This document shows positions 45,222 to 54,149 of a DNA stretch of 64,000 nucleotides, in pieces. Made by a program: the position numbers and the translations under genes. This stretch comes from Bacteroidota bacterium (GTDB lineage Bacteria > Bacteroidota > Bacteroidia > Bacteroidales > Prolixibacteraceae): positions 1 through 64,000 of the forward strand of contig JAHEYT010000028.1 in NCBI GenBank assembly GCA_023251455.1. Direction: 5' to 3'. How positions within the stretch are numbered: the stretch's first letter is position 1; each line of letters starts with the position of its first letter. A model generated the notes under the pieces. That model saw nothing but the letters and a program-made list of their open reading frames with translations, searched no databases and had not been told where the DNA came from.

Positions 45222-45623
45222 ATGGAACAACGAATTAAAAAGCTTGAGCAAATATTACTGAATGACCGCTTTGCCAACCACAACGACATTCATCTTGTTT
45301 CAATTGGCAAAGGGGAAGCCATTGCCGAAATGACAGTCACCGAAAACCATTTGAATGGAGTCAACATTATTCAGGGTGGAGCACTGTTTACACTTGCTGA
45401 TTTTGCGTTTGCAGCAGCTTCAAATTCGCATGGGCGAATTGCTGTTGCAGCAAACGCAACCATTAATTTTTTCAAAGGGGTATCTTCCGGAAAGTTAACG
45501 GCTAAAGCAAAAGAACACAGTTCAGGTAAAACTCTGGCGACATACATTGTTGACATCACCGACGAAGAAGGAAACAAAATTGCCTTATTCAACGGAACTG
45601 CTTTCCTTAAAGGAGAATATTAG
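45222..45623 (+). CDS. PaaI-type hot-dog-fold thioesterase
   Basis: A 133-residue single-domain acyl-CoA thioesterase-like protein. The hot-dog motif is visible as HLNGVNIIQGGALFTLADFAFAAASN, with the catalytic-site G-G-A-L-F-T-L-A-D pattern, followed by INFFKGVSSGKLTAKAKEHSSGKTLA. I use the ATG at 45222; a TTG two codons upstream is possible. The substrate is unknown. Its stop codon is followed at once by the longest of the heptanucleotide arrays. Confidence 0.9.
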   Translation: MEQRIKKLEQILLNDRFANHNDIHLVSIGKGEAIAEMTVTENHLNGVNIIQGGALFTLADFAFAAASNSHGRIAVAANATINFFKGVSSGKLTAKAKEHSSGKTLATYIVDITDEEGNKIALFNGTAFLKGEY

Positions 45624-45624
45624 A

Positions 45625-45673
45625 GAAAGACGAAAGACAGGAGTCCGGAGACGGAAGAACGGAGACAGGAAAC
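45625..45673 (+). repeat. Degenerate heptanucleotide repeat array, copy 3
   Basis: Seven consecutive 7-base units begin one base after the thioesterase stop codon: GAAAGAC, GAAAGAC, AGGAGTC, CGGAGAC, GGAAGAA, CGGAGAC, AGGAAAC. This is the clearest of three such arrays. Confidence 0.75.
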
Positions 45674-45720
45674 CGCTCACTGAGCTCACATTGAAGTCGC
45701 GAAGCAGTCGAAGGGAGATC
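45674..45720. repeat. Dispersed-repeat-like palindromic segment
   Basis: Directly after the heptamer array lies a segment with CACTGAGCTCA, GAAGTCGCGAAG and GTCGAAGGGAG. It resembles the CTTCGAC/GCTCAGT type of dispersed palindromic repeat known from many genomes. Only one copy is in the window, so its repetitive nature is an inference. Confidence 0.35.
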
Positions 45721-45728
45721 CAATTTAT

Positions 45729-45758
45729 AACTTTAGGCACTCTCAACTTTAGGCACTC
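45729..45758 (+). repeat. Tandem 16-base direct repeat in the IMPDH promoter region
   Basis: AACTTTAGGCACTC occurs at 45729-45742 and again at 45745-45758, a period of 16. A third, degraded copy may begin at 45761 (AACTTT). The second copy supplies the TTAG that occupies the -33 slot (45749-45752) of the putative promoter. Confidence 0.6.
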
Positions 45759-45771
45759 CGAACTTTTTATA

Positions 45772-45779
45772 TAAATTTG
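45772..45779 (+). promoter_or_regulatory. Putative -7 box for the IMP dehydrogenase gene
   Basis: TAAATTTG fits TAnnTTTG, 28 bases before the ATG. Exactly 19 bases upstream is TTAG, a three-of-four match to the -33 box TTTG. Confidence 0.55.
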
Positions 45780-45807
45780 CACACTTTTTCATTTTAAAAA
45801 CAAATCT

Positions 45808-47304
45808 ATGGCCAGGTATTTCAACGATGTTTCCAGAACCTTCAATGAATATTTATTGATTCCAGGACTAACAACGAAAGAATGTTTTCCGCAAAACGTG
45901 TCATTAAAAACACCCCTTGTCAAGTATCAAAAAGGCACAACTCCTGAATTGGAGCTGAATATTCCTTTTGTTTCAGCCATTATGCAGTCGGTATCCGATC
46001 ACAAAATGGCTATTGCATTGGCAAAAAACGGAGGATTATCATTTATTTTCGGTTCTCAATCCATTGAAACGCAAGTTGAGATGGTTCGGAAAGTGAAGAA
46101 ATTCAAAGCTGGATTTGTGGTCTCCGATGCGAATCTAACTCCGGATGACACACTTAAAGATGTCCTTGCCATTAAAGCTTCAACAGGACATTCCACCATC
46201 GGGATTACTGCCGATGGAACTTCGAACGGCAAACTGCTCGGAATTGTAACCAGCCGCGATTATCGTGAATCAAAAGACAATCTGGATACTAAAATCAGCG
46301 ATTTCATGACCCCTTTCTCGAAACTGGTTACCGGAGAATTGGGTATCTCGCTTACCGAAGCCAATGATGTGATTTGGGATCACAAACTGAATACACTTCC
46401 TATCATCGATAAAGACCAGAAGCTGCAATATTTTGTATTCAGGAAAGACTACGATGAGCACAAGGAAAATCCGAACGAATTACTCGATCCAAACAAAAAA
46501 TTATTGGTAGGTGCCGGAATCAACACCCGCGATTATACTGAGCGTGTTCCTCAGCTGGTTGAGGCCGGAGCTGATGTTTTGTGTATCGATTCGTCTGATG
46601 GTTTTTCGGAATGGCAGGCAGAAACCATCACATTCATCAAAAATAAATACAGCGGGAAAGTCAAAGTTGGCGCAGGTAATGTGGTCGACAAAGATGGCTT
46701 TTTATACCTTGTTGAAGCTGGTGCCGATTTCATCAAGGTCGGAATTGGCGGAGGTTCTATTTGTATTACCCGCGAACAAAAAGGTATTGGCCGTGGACAG
46801 GCAACTTCGTTGATTGAAGTAGCTCAGGCCCGCGACGAATACTTCGAACAAACCGGCGTTTACGTTCCAATTTGCTCCGATGGCGGTATCGTTCAGGATT
46901 ACCACATGGTGTTGGCGTTGGCCATGGGAGCCGATTTCATCATGATGGGCCGGTACTTCGCCCGTTTCGATGAAAGTCCAACCAAGAAGCTTAAAGTGGG
47001 AAGTAACTACGTGAAAGAATATTGGGGCGAAGGTTCGAACCGCGCCCGCAACTGGCAACGTTACGATTCGGGCGGCAGCGAAGGACTGAAGTTTGAAGAA
47101 GGCGTTGACAGCTATGTGCCTTATGCTGGAAAATTGAAAGACAACCTGGATATTACAGTTGGAAAAATTATTTCAACCATGTGTAGCTGCGGCGCATTGA
47201 GCATTCCTGAACTAGAGAAAAATGCAAAAATTACGCTTGTATCTTCCACCAGTATCATCGAAGGCGGAGCTCACGACGTGATTTTGAAAGAGACAAATAT
47301 TTAG
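45808..47304 (+). CDS. guaB: Inosine-5'-monophosphate dehydrogenase
   Basis: IMPDH oxidises IMP to XMP with NAD+, the committed step of guanine nucleotide synthesis. The 498-residue protein has the (beta/alpha)8 core with a CBS pair inserted at about residues 105-215. The catalytic cysteine is in [21 protein letters not shown] (about C319); the usual text is G-I-G-P-G-S-I-C-T-T-R, so proline and threonine are replaced by glycine and isoleucine. The flap region has [12 protein letters not shown]. It is a single gene with its own promoter and a bidirectional terminator. Confidence 0.94.
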   Translation: MARYFNDVSRTFNEYLLIPGLTTKECFPQNVSLKTPLVKYQKGTTPELELNIPFVSAIMQSVSDHKMAIALAKNGGLSFIFGSQSIETQVEMVRKVKKFKAGFVVSDANLTPDDTLKDVLAIKASTGHSTIGITADGTSNGKLLGIVTSRDYRESKDNLDTKISDFMTPFSKLVTGELGISLTEANDVIWDHKLNTLPIIDKDQKLQYFVFRKDYDEHKENPNELLDPNKKLLVGAGINTRDYTERVPQLVEAGADVLCIDSSDGFSEWQAETITFIKNKYSGKVKVGAGNVVDKDGFLYLVEAGADFIKVGIGGGSICITREQKGIGRGQATSLIEVAQARDEYFEQTGVYVPICSDGGIVQDYHMVLALAMGADFIMMGRYFARFDESPTKKLKVGSNYVKEYWGEGSNRARNWQRYDSGGSEGLKFEEGVDSYVPYAGKLKDNLDITVGKIISTMCSCGALSIPELEKNAKITLVSSTSIIEGGAHDVILKETNI

Positions 47305-47328
47305 GAATAAACGAGATATCTAAAAATA

Positions 47329-47358
47329 GAAAGCGGGCCTCTGCCCGCTTTCCTTTTT
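47329..47358. terminator. Bidirectional terminator between guaB and yqeY
   Basis: GAAAGCGGGC (47329-47338) pairs with GCCCGCTTTC (47343-47352), loop CTCT. On the plus strand it is followed by CTTTTTTC after the stem; on the minus strand by TATTTTTAG. It can end both guaB and the long dcw transcript. Confidence 0.85.
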
Positions 47359-47408
47359 TCCACCCCAAATGCACAAAACTTGAGATTTCAAGTCCCGACA
47401 TTCTATTT

Positions 47409-47858
47409 TTAGCTTAATAACGCTTTCACTTTGTCAGAAATATCCTTCCCTTCAGCCAGACCAGCCAGCTTTTTGGAAGCAATTCCCATCACTTTTCCCA
47501 TATCTTTCATGCCAGCAGCGCCAACTTCCGCAATAATCGACTGAATGTTCTCAGTCAACTCAGCATCCGACATTTTAGCAGGAAGATATGTTTCAAAAAT
47601 TTTAACCTGAAACATTTCGGGTTCATACAAATCCATCCGACCCTGTTCCTTATAGATGGCAGCTGAATCAGCTCCCTGTTTGGCCAATTTAGCAATGATT
47701 TTAAGACACTCCTGGTCGGTTAATTCGCCCGTTGCACCTGCTGCCGATTTAGCTTCGATCATTACTTTCTTGATTCCGCGTAATGCTTCGAGTTTTTCCT
47801 TCTCTTTAGCCTTCATCGCGACCAAAATATCACTACTTATCTGTTCGAATAAACCCAT
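47409..47858 (-). CDS. GatB/YqeY domain protein
   Basis: A 149-residue protein of the YqeY family, which shares the tRNA-binding tail domain of the GatB amidotransferase subunit. Signatures are ALRGIKKVMIEAKSA, the central LAKQGADSAAIYKEQGRMDL and the C-terminal MGKVMGIASKKLAGLAEGKDISDKVK. Its role is unclear; a link to tRNA-dependent amidation is assumed from the domain. It is the last gene of the division cluster, 12 bases after the second ftsZ. Confidence 0.93.
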   Translation of the reverse strand: MGLFEQISSDILVAMKAKEKEKLEALRGIKKVMIEAKSAAGATGELTDQECLKIIAKLAKQGADSAAIYKEQGRMDLYEPEMFQVKIFETYLPAKMSDAELTENIQSIIAEVGAAGMKDMGKVMGIASKKLAGLAEGKDISDKVKALLS

Positions 47859-47870
47859 TTTATCTAAAAA

Positions 47871-49292
47871 TTAATCGACATTATCGTGCAAATACGAATT
47901 ATTGTCACGTAAAACTACATTATTATTTTCATCCGGCGAAATAGAAAACCGTGAAAATTTCTCATCTACTTTTTTTTTAAAGCTAAACAGTTTTGAGTTT
48001 TTCCTACGATAAGCCGGAATGTTCTCCAACTCGTCAACCGTTTCTTCCGAAGTATGTGTAAAATCAACCGGTTCAGTTTCTACACTGTACGATTCTTTCT
48101 TAGAATGGTTTGTGCCATACAACTCTTCAAACTCATCGTGACCACCGGCATTGATTTCAAATTCGAAGGTTTTTTGCTTTACGTTTTTAGATCCGTACAG
48201 TTCATTTTCGACTGAAGATCTAGCTTCTGTCTTGGTTTTTGGAATGATATCCGAGGCATCGTCCATCAACGTATGGTAAGTCTTTTCCTGATTCTGGTTG
48301 ATCACCATTTCAGGAATACTGCTTGTGCTAAAACCTGTAGCAATAATCGTTACTGAAATTTTATCGCCAAGCGCTTCGTCAACGCCATTTCCCCAGATCA
48401 GGTCGGCGGAATTACCAGCCTTTTCCTGAACAAAATCGGTAATGTCGCCAATTTCGTCCATCGTAATTTCTTCAATTCCTGAAGTAATATTCAACAAGAT
48501 GTTGCGGGCTCCCATGATATCGTTGTTATTCAGCAAAGGCGAATTTAACGCCTGCTCAACGGCAATTACGGCACGGTTTACTCCTGAAGCAATACCAGTT
48601 CCCATCAAAGCCACACCACTGTTTCTCATCACGGTTTCAACATCGGCAAAGTCAACATTGATATAACCGGGAACCGTAATAATTTCGGCAATTCCCTTTG
48701 CCGCAGTTGTCAGGATATTATCGGCTTTGGCAAAAGCATCCGATATTTTTGAATCGCCGTACATTTCGCGGATGCGCTCGTTGTTGATCACCAGCAACGA
48801 ATCGACATGAGTTTCCATGGCGGCAATACCTTCAACGGCCTGTTTAATACGGCGGCGTCCTTCGTTACGGAAAGGAATAGTAACAATACCCACTGTAAGT
48901 ATCCCGAGTTCGCGTGCGGCTTTGGCAATGACCGGCGCTGCACCAGTACCGGTACCTCCGCCCATCCCTGCAGTAATGAACACCATCTTGGTATTATCGC
49001 CCAGCATCTGTTTTACGTCTTCAATATTTTCGATAGCTGCATCACGACCTGTTTCCGGCTTGTTACCGGCTCCACGACCTTCTGTCAGCGATGATCCCAA
49101 CTGCACTTTATACGGAACCGGACTGTTTATCAATGCCTGGGCATCGGTATTGCAAACCATAAAATCCACATCACGAATACCTTGATAATACATATGATTT
49201 ACGGCATTTCCACCGCCGCCACCTACTCCGATTACCTTGATGATCGAACCGGAATTTACGGTTAAATCAAAATTCATAATTTCGTTTGACAT
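47871..49292 (-). CDS. ftsZ: Cell division protein FtsZ, canonical-type paralogue (distal copy)
   Basis: FtsZ is the tubulin-like GTPase that forms the division ring. This 473-residue copy has the GTP-binding VGGGGGNAVNHM, the tubulin signature GGGTGTGAAP, the catalytic T7 loop INVDFADVETV, and the text LLNNNDIMGARNILLNITSG that I associate with typical Bacteroidota FtsZ. After a charged linker it retains a conserved C-terminal peptide of the usual form (IPAYRRKNSK, about residues 425-434), the site where FtsA and other partners bind, although 40 more residues follow it. A second, different ftsZ lies directly upstream. Both have intact catalytic motifs. This copy is more likely the main ring protein (inference). 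Confidence 0.96.
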   Translation of the reverse strand: MSNEIMNFDLTVNSGSIIKVIGVGGGGGNAVNHMYYQGIRDVDFMVCNTDAQALINSPVPYKVQLGSSLTEGRGAGNKPETGRDAAIENIEDVKQMLGDNTKMVFITAGMGGGTGTGAAPVIAKAARELGILTVGIVTIPFRNEGRRRIKQAVEGIAAMETHVDSLLVINNERIREMYGDSKISDAFAKADNILTTAAKGIAEIITVPGYINVDFADVETVMRNSGVALMGTGIASGVNRAVIAVEQALNSPLLNNNDIMGARNILLNITSGIEEITMDEIGDITDFVQEKAGNSADLIWGNGVDEALGDKISVTIIATGFSTSSIPEMVINQNQEKTYHTLMDDASDIIPKTKTEARSSVENELYGSKNVKQKTFEFEINAGGHDEFEELYGTNHSKKESYSVETEPVDFTHTSEETVDELENIPAYRRKNSKLFSFKKKVDEKFSRFSISPDENNNVVLRDNNSYLHDNVD

Positions 49293-49321
49293 GATCGTCT
49301 ATTTTTTTCGTGTTTATATTT

Positions 49322-50608
49322 CTACTGATTTGTATTTCCTTCCGATACCGGCGTGTCTGAATTATCCTTATCGTCGAAAAATTTGGTAAACTGCCTGAAA
49401 AACCAGCCATCCACATTTGCATTTTCAGGATTCGATTCATCAACCAATTGTTTCTTTTCTTTTCTGGATTTTTTCTTCGTTTTTTCAACTGGCTGATGTG
49501 CCCGGACTGCCTCTGGCCTTTGGACTATTGGGTCATTCTTCATGAAAAAAGCATCATCTTCCAGATTGATTTCGAAACCAGACTCTTCTGATTGCAATTC
49601 GACCATTTCGACCGGAGGCTGAAACAAACGGTTCGGATTTATATCGAACCCGGTGGCGATAATGGTTACGCTGATCTGATCGCCTAACTTTGGATCAGTT
49701 CCATTTCCCCAGATAATGGTGGCATCCTGACCTGCTTCGTCCTGCAGATAATCGATGATCTCGCCAATTTCGCTCATCGTAATTTCTTCGGTTCCGGAGA
49801 TGATATTGAGCAAAATGTCTTTGGTTCCACGGATGCTGCTGCTATCGAGCAAAGGCGATTCAAGCGCCTGCCTCACGGCATTCATAGAACGGTTCGGACC
49901 TTCAGCCAAGCCAGTTCCCATGATGAAAACTTCGCTACCGGCCATCACTGTACTAACGTCGGCAAAGTCGATATTGATATTTCCGTGAAGTGTAATAATC
50001 TCGGCAACTCCTTTTACCGCAGTGGTAATAATGTTGTCAGCTTTTTTAAATGCCTGGGAGGCTGGGAGATTACCGTATATTTTGTGAAGTTTTTCGTTAC
50101 TGATAACCAACATGCTGTCCACATGTTCCCTCAACTTTTCAACTCCTTCAAGTGCCTGATCAAACCGGCGTTTGCCCTCCGAACGCGACGGAATGGTTAC
50201 AACGGCAATGGTCAGAATATCCAGTTCGCGCGCCAGTCTTGCAATTACAGGAGCCGCACCAGTTCCGGTTCCACCTCCCATTCCGGCGGTGATAAACACC
50301 ATTTTGGTTGTCCCCTCCAGCATTTCACGAATATCATCCAGGTTTTCGATGGCAGCTTGCTCGCCTTGTTCCGGTAGATTGCCGGCGCCCCGCCCACCAG
50401 TGAGTGTGACACCAAGCTGAATTCGTATCGGCACAGGATTGTTTTGCATCGCCTGTGCATCGGTATTGCAAACCATGAAGTTTACACCTTCAATGCCCTC
50501 TTCAAACATGTTTTTGACGGCATTGCACCCTCCTCCCCCAACACCAATGACCTTGATGATGGAAGAATTTGCGCGTTCTAATCCGAAGTTAAATAGTTCA
50601 TCAATCAT
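49322..50608 (-). CDS. ftsZ: Second FtsZ paralogue, divergent C-terminus (ftsA-proximal copy)
   Basis: A complete 428-residue FtsZ with VGGGGCNAVKNM (Cys in place of the usual Gly/Ser/Asn), GGGTGTGAAP and the T7 loop INIDFADVSTV, so GTP binding and hydrolysis are expected. It differs from the adjacent copy in many positions of the core (for example LLDSSSIRGTKDILLN) and in the tail. The I-P-A-Y/F-x-R-K peptide is missing; instead the end reads VDGWFFRQFTKFFDDK (about residues 400-415), an aromatic, amphipathic stretch. It starts 25 bases after ftsA and ends 29 bases before the other ftsZ, so both are co-expressed. It looks like an old duplication with divided roles, not a pseudogene. Confidence 0.95.
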   Translation of the reverse strand: MIDELFNFGLERANSSIIKVIGVGGGGCNAVKNMFEEGIEGVNFMVCNTDAQAMQNNPVPIRIQLGVTLTGGRGAGNLPEQGEQAAIENLDDIREMLEGTTKMVFITAGMGGGTGTGAAPVIARLARELDILTIAVVTIPSRSEGKRRFDQALEGVEKLREHVDSMLVISNEKLHKIYGNLPASQAFKKADNIITTAVKGVAEIITLHGNINIDFADVSTVMAGSEVFIMGTGLAEGPNRSMNAVRQALESPLLDSSSIRGTKDILLNIISGTEEITMSEIGEIIDYLQDEAGQDATIIWGNGTDPKLGDQISVTIIATGFDINPNRLFQPPVEMVELQSEESGFEINLEDDAFFMKNDPIVQRPEAVRAHQPVEKTKKKSRKEKKQLVDESNPENANVDGWFFRQFTKFFDDKDNSDTPVSEGNTNQ

Positions 50609-50633
50609 ATGGCAGACTTGATTATATTTATGC

Positions 50634-51923
50634 TTAAGTCATTTCCGTGTCAGCAGGGACTTCTTCAAAGAAACCAATTACTCCCTGAACGATTTTATTC
50701 TGCATTTTTGATAATATCCCTGGTTCATTCGACTTTTCTTTCTTCGATTTCCATCGGCTCTTTTTACCGTTAGGCCCATCTTCTTCGGCAGCCATTTTAA
50801 GCAAGCCCAAAGCAGTTGCAAACCGCGGATCGTCGAGACCTTTCCGGACAACAAATGTGTGTAGATTTGGCTTACCCACCCGAACATCGAAGCCGGTATG
50901 AAACTTAACCAACTGACCCATATTAGGCAAAAGTGAAGTACCTCCGGTAATTACAATTCCGGCGCCAAGCTTGTCGGCATATCCCGATTTGCGGATCTGG
51001 TAAAAGAATTGTATCACAATCTCTTCCATTCGGGCCTGAATAATATGAGCCAAACTTTTAAATGATATCTGTTTTGGCTCCCATCCATTAATCGGAATAG
51101 TTACCACTTTATCTTCAGGTGCAAAATCAGCAATGGCCTGTCCAAACTGAACTTTCAGCGATTCGGCCTGCTTAACAGTGATGGAACATCCTTCTTTAAT
51201 ATCCATGGTAACCACATTTCCTCCAAACGGAACCATGGAAGTGTGGCAAAGTACTCCTTCGTAAAAAATGGAAATTTTAGTTGTTCCGCCGCCAATGTCA
51301 ACCAACGCAACACCAGTTTCTTTTTCTTCTTCGGTTAATACCACTTCGGAAGAGGCAATCGGATCGAGAATGGCTTTTTGCAGTTGGATTGAACCACGGT
51401 CGAAACACATGGCAATGTTGCGCTGATAGGAATCGGGAGCAATGTGAACCTTAAAGTTCGCATCAATTTTTTCGCCAATCGTTCCAACCGGATTGGTTAT
51501 TCCCGACTCGCCATCAATCGTATAAAACTCAGGATTGATGTGATAAATCGACATTCCTTCAGACAGGTTAATCTGACGTGCCATTTGCATCATCTGGTCG
51601 ACATCGGATTCCGACACACAATGATCGCGGCCAAACACTTTTTGCTGACGCGTTGTTTGGGTGGTTAGCTGCTGTCCCGAAATGTTCACGAAAACATTTT
51701 CAATGTCGTGACCACTTTCTTTTTCTGCCTGTCCAAGGGCATCGCTGATTGCAGCAAATGCTTCTTCAACATTCAGAACAACACCACGCTTAACACCTCT
51801 CGATGCACTATGTCCAAGTCCAACGATCTGGATTTTTCCCTCTTCGTCCTTTTTACCGGCAAGGGCCACAATCTTTGTAGATCCGATATCTACTGCTGCA
51901 AAAATTTTTTCGTTCTTGTCCAT
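50634..51923 (-). CDS. ftsA: Cell division protein FtsA
   Basis: FtsA is the actin-like ATPase that ties FtsZ filaments to the membrane. The 429-residue protein has the phosphate-1 motif AAVDIGSTKIVALAG, the SHS2 1C domain insert (VFVNISGQQLTTQTT), phosphate-2 VALVDIGGGTTKISIF and adenosine motif GIVITGGTSLLPNM. After a basic linker (KKSRWKSKKEKS) the C-terminus holds an amphipathic helix (SKMQNKIVQGVIGFFEEV) suited to membrane attachment. It lies 3 bases after ftsQ and 25 bases before the first of two ftsZ genes. Confidence 0.96.
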   Translation of the reverse strand: MDKNEKIFAAVDIGSTKIVALAGKKDEEGKIQIVGLGHSASRGVKRGVVLNVEEAFAAISDALGQAEKESGHDIENVFVNISGQQLTTQTTRQQKVFGRDHCVSESDVDQMMQMARQINLSEGMSIYHINPEFYTIDGESGITNPVGTIGEKIDANFKVHIAPDSYQRNIAMCFDRGSIQLQKAILDPIASSEVVLTEEEKETGVALVDIGGGTTKISIFYEGVLCHTSMVPFGGNVVTMDIKEGCSITVKQAESLKVQFGQAIADFAPEDKVVTIPINGWEPKQISFKSLAHIIQARMEEIVIQFFYQIRKSGYADKLGAGIVITGGTSLLPNMGQLVKFHTGFDVRVGKPNLHTFVVRKGLDDPRFATALGLLKMAAEEDGPNGKKSRWKSKKEKSNEPGILSKMQNKIVQGVIGFFEEVPADTEMT

Positions 51924-51926
51924 AAT

Positions 51927-52682
51927 CTACTTTTTTGTACAAACAACCTGGTTCCGATATTTCACACTGATGGTTCTATACTTGTTCCAGCCCAGATTTT
52001 TAAATCCTTGCTGGTAAACTGCTTTTAAGTTTCTAAATTTCACTGCACAATCGTCCGGAGTCCCAAATTCTATCAGGTAATCGCCCACTTGCGGCAACAA
52101 AAGCAACTCGCCATTGGCCTGAACAAAAACCTGCTCAATCTGTGCCCTCCAAAAATCATCTTTATTCACAAAATCAGCCATTTTCAGGAGGCTTGCCTGT
52201 GTTTCAGGATTGGGAATCGTTCCCGAGGCAATCAGGATGCGCTCGACATATTTTAGCGACGTGGGAATTTTATTTCCTTCCATGTCCATATAATAGTCTT
52301 CCGTCGAATTTTTTATCCGGATAATCGGGGTCCGTTCGTCGAGGCTAACTATCAGCTTTCCCTTAAACGACAGGCCTTTCGATTCGACCTTTTTGAAAAT
52401 CTGCACATTGGCCAGCGATGACGAAGCGCTCAATTTGATCTCCAGCAGATTGATGTTTATCGATGAAAGCCTGCTTCCAACAATCATGTCACCCGATTTT
52501 TCGATCATATTAATAATTTCTGCTTCGTCCAGAAATTTTGGTGAGTTAGGATTGATATTCACTACAATTTCCTGACACCTTACCGCTTCGCGCTGCATGT
52601 AAGCGTAGTAAATTGTGAACCCGATAGCTCCCACCAGGCAAATCCATCCAAAAATGATCAATATCTTTTTAACAATCCTCAT
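51927..52682 (-). CDS. ftsQ: Cell division protein FtsQ/DivIB
   Basis: A 251-residue bitopic protein: one N-terminal helix (ILIIFGWICLVGAIGFTIYYAY, residues 7-28), a POTRA-like region (VVNINPNSPKFLDEAEIINMI) and an FtsQ beta domain with IKLIVSLDERTPIIRI-like text and MDMEGNKIP. Sequence identity to proteobacterial FtsQ is expected to be low; the call relies on topology, domain pattern and position between murC and ftsA. Its start overlaps the murC end by 14 bases. Confidence 0.88.
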   Translation of the reverse strand: MRIVKKILIIFGWICLVGAIGFTIYYAYMQREAVRCQEIVVNINPNSPKFLDEAEIINMIEKSGDMIVGSRLSSININLLEIKLSASSSLANVQIFKKVESKGLSFKGKLIVSLDERTPIIRIKNSTEDYYMDMEGNKIPTSLKYVERILIASGTIPNPETQASLLKMADFVNKDDFWRAQIEQVFVQANGELLLLPQVGDYLIEFGTPDDCAVKFRNLKAVYQQGFKNLGWNKYRTISVKYRNQVVCTKK

Positions 52683-54057
52683 GCTTCAACAATTGCTCTT
52701 TTACCGGTTCTACCAAGGTGTCAATGTCTCCGGCACCCATCATGATTATTATTCCCGGTTTAAATGTGGCTGCCAGTCCAATTAATTCAGACTTAACGAT
52801 CAACCTTTTATTTATATTTTTTATTTGCCTGAAAATCAATCCTGAAGTCACCCCTTCCATGGGCAACTCACGCGCCGGATAAATATCGAGCAGCACAATC
52901 TCGTCCAACAAATCGAGACTGTGGGCAAAACCTTCGGCAAAATCGTTGGTGCGGCTGTAAAGATGCGGTTGGAAAACACCCGTCAATGTCCGGTCTTTAT
53001 AAATGTCACGAACCGACTGAATGGTTGCACGAAGTTCCTCCGGATGATGCGCATAATCGTCAATCAGTACAAAATTTTCGTTTTTCAGGTGAATGTCAAA
53101 CCGCCGTTTAACACCGGCGTAGGTAGCCAGCGCGCCACGAATTTCTTCAGGAGAAACACCTGCCAAAAGCGATAGCGCAGAAGCTGCTACCGCATTTTCA
53201 ACATTCAGCAAACCCGGATAATTCAACACTAATTTTTCGATAGTAATTTCCGGAGTTTTTAGGTCGAACTGATAATATCCATCTTTCAGTTCAATGTTCA
53301 CGGCGCAAAAATCGGCCGTTTCGGTGATCGAATAGGTATACGATTTGTATTCTGCTGAAGGATCTGACCCAATAGGTAAACCTTTCTTATGAACCAGCGC
53401 CCCACCCTCTTTAATGTTTCCAGCGAAAAGTTTAAAACTTTCGATCACTTTTTCGTGCGTACCATAAATATCCAGGTGGTCGGCATCCATTGAGGTAATC
53501 ACCGCAAGTTCTGGTTTGAGGTGCAGAAACGAACGGTCGAACTCGTCGGCTTCGGCAACAATCCATTCGCTGCCTGTATCGTCGAGCAAAAGATTGGTCT
53601 GGTAGTTTTTGGATATTCCGCCCATAAATGCGGCGCAGCCTTTGGTCGACGATTTCAGGATATGCGCTGCAATGGTCGATACCGAAGTTTTGCCATGCGT
53701 TCCGGCAACAGCGATCGTCCGTTTACTGTTGCAGATAATGCCAAGTACTTCGGCCCGTTTATGGATCTCGAACCCACGAGCGATCAAGGTATTTAATTCC
53801 TGATGTGTAGCCGGAACAGCAGGTGTATAAACGATGAGCGAATCGGCAACATTAAGATTGGCAGGCAACATAGCCGGATCGTCATTGTAATGAACGGCAA
53901 TTCCTTCGCTTTCAAGCGCGACGGTTAATTCGGTAGCAGTGCGGTCGTAACCAGAAACAGCAATGCCCTGACTCGCGAAATATCGTGCCAGAGCGCTCAT
54001 CCCAATTCCCCCGATTCCGAGGAAATACACTTGCTTTATGTCGGTAAATTTTAACAT
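52669..54057 (-). CDS. murC: UDP-N-acetylmuramate--L-alanine ligase
   Basis: MurC adds L-alanine to UDP-MurNAc in the cytoplasm. The 462-residue protein starts with the nucleotide-binding VYFLGIGGIGMSALARYF, has the ATP loop VAGTHGKTSVSTIAAHIL (about residues 113-130) and the Mur ligase signatures DADHLDIYG and DDYAHHPEELRAT. It overlaps ftsQ by 14 bases. A 92-base gap separates it from murG, the largest gap in this part of the cluster. Confidence 0.97.
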   Translation of the reverse strand: MLKFTDIKQVYFLGIGGIGMSALARYFASQGIAVSGYDRTATELTVALESEGIAVHYNDDPAMLPANLNVADSLIVYTPAVPATHQELNTLIARGFEIHKRAEVLGIICNSKRTIAVAGTHGKTSVSTIAAHILKSSTKGCAAFMGGISKNYQTNLLLDDTGSEWIVAEADEFDRSFLHLKPELAVITSMDADHLDIYGTHEKVIESFKLFAGNIKEGGALVHKKGLPIGSDPSAEYKSYTYSITETADFCAVNIELKDGYYQFDLKTPEITIEKLVLNYPGLLNVENAVAASALSLLAGVSPEEIRGALATYAGVKRRFDIHLKNENFVLIDDYAHHPEELRATIQSVRDIYKDRTLTGVFQPHLYSRTNDFAEGFAHSLDLLDEIVLLDIYPARELPMEGVTSGLIFRQIKNINKRLIVKSELIGLAATFKPGIIIMMGAGDIDTLVEPVKEQLLKHEDC

Positions 54058-54094
54058 TCTATTTTATTTCAATCGTTTCATTCATTTTTGATCT

Positions 54095-54110
54095 GTTGGC
54101 TAAAGCCAAC
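54095..54110. repeat. Short palindrome in the murG-murC gap
   Basis: GTTGGC (54095-54100) and GCCAAC (54105-54110) flank TAAA. The stem is short and has no T-tract, so it probably does not stop transcription. It could be a remnant of a dispersed GTTGGCTTTAGCCAAC-type repeat. Confidence 0.35.
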
Positions 54111-54149
54111 GGCAAAGGATATATTCAGATCAACGTTCGTTTTCCTTTA

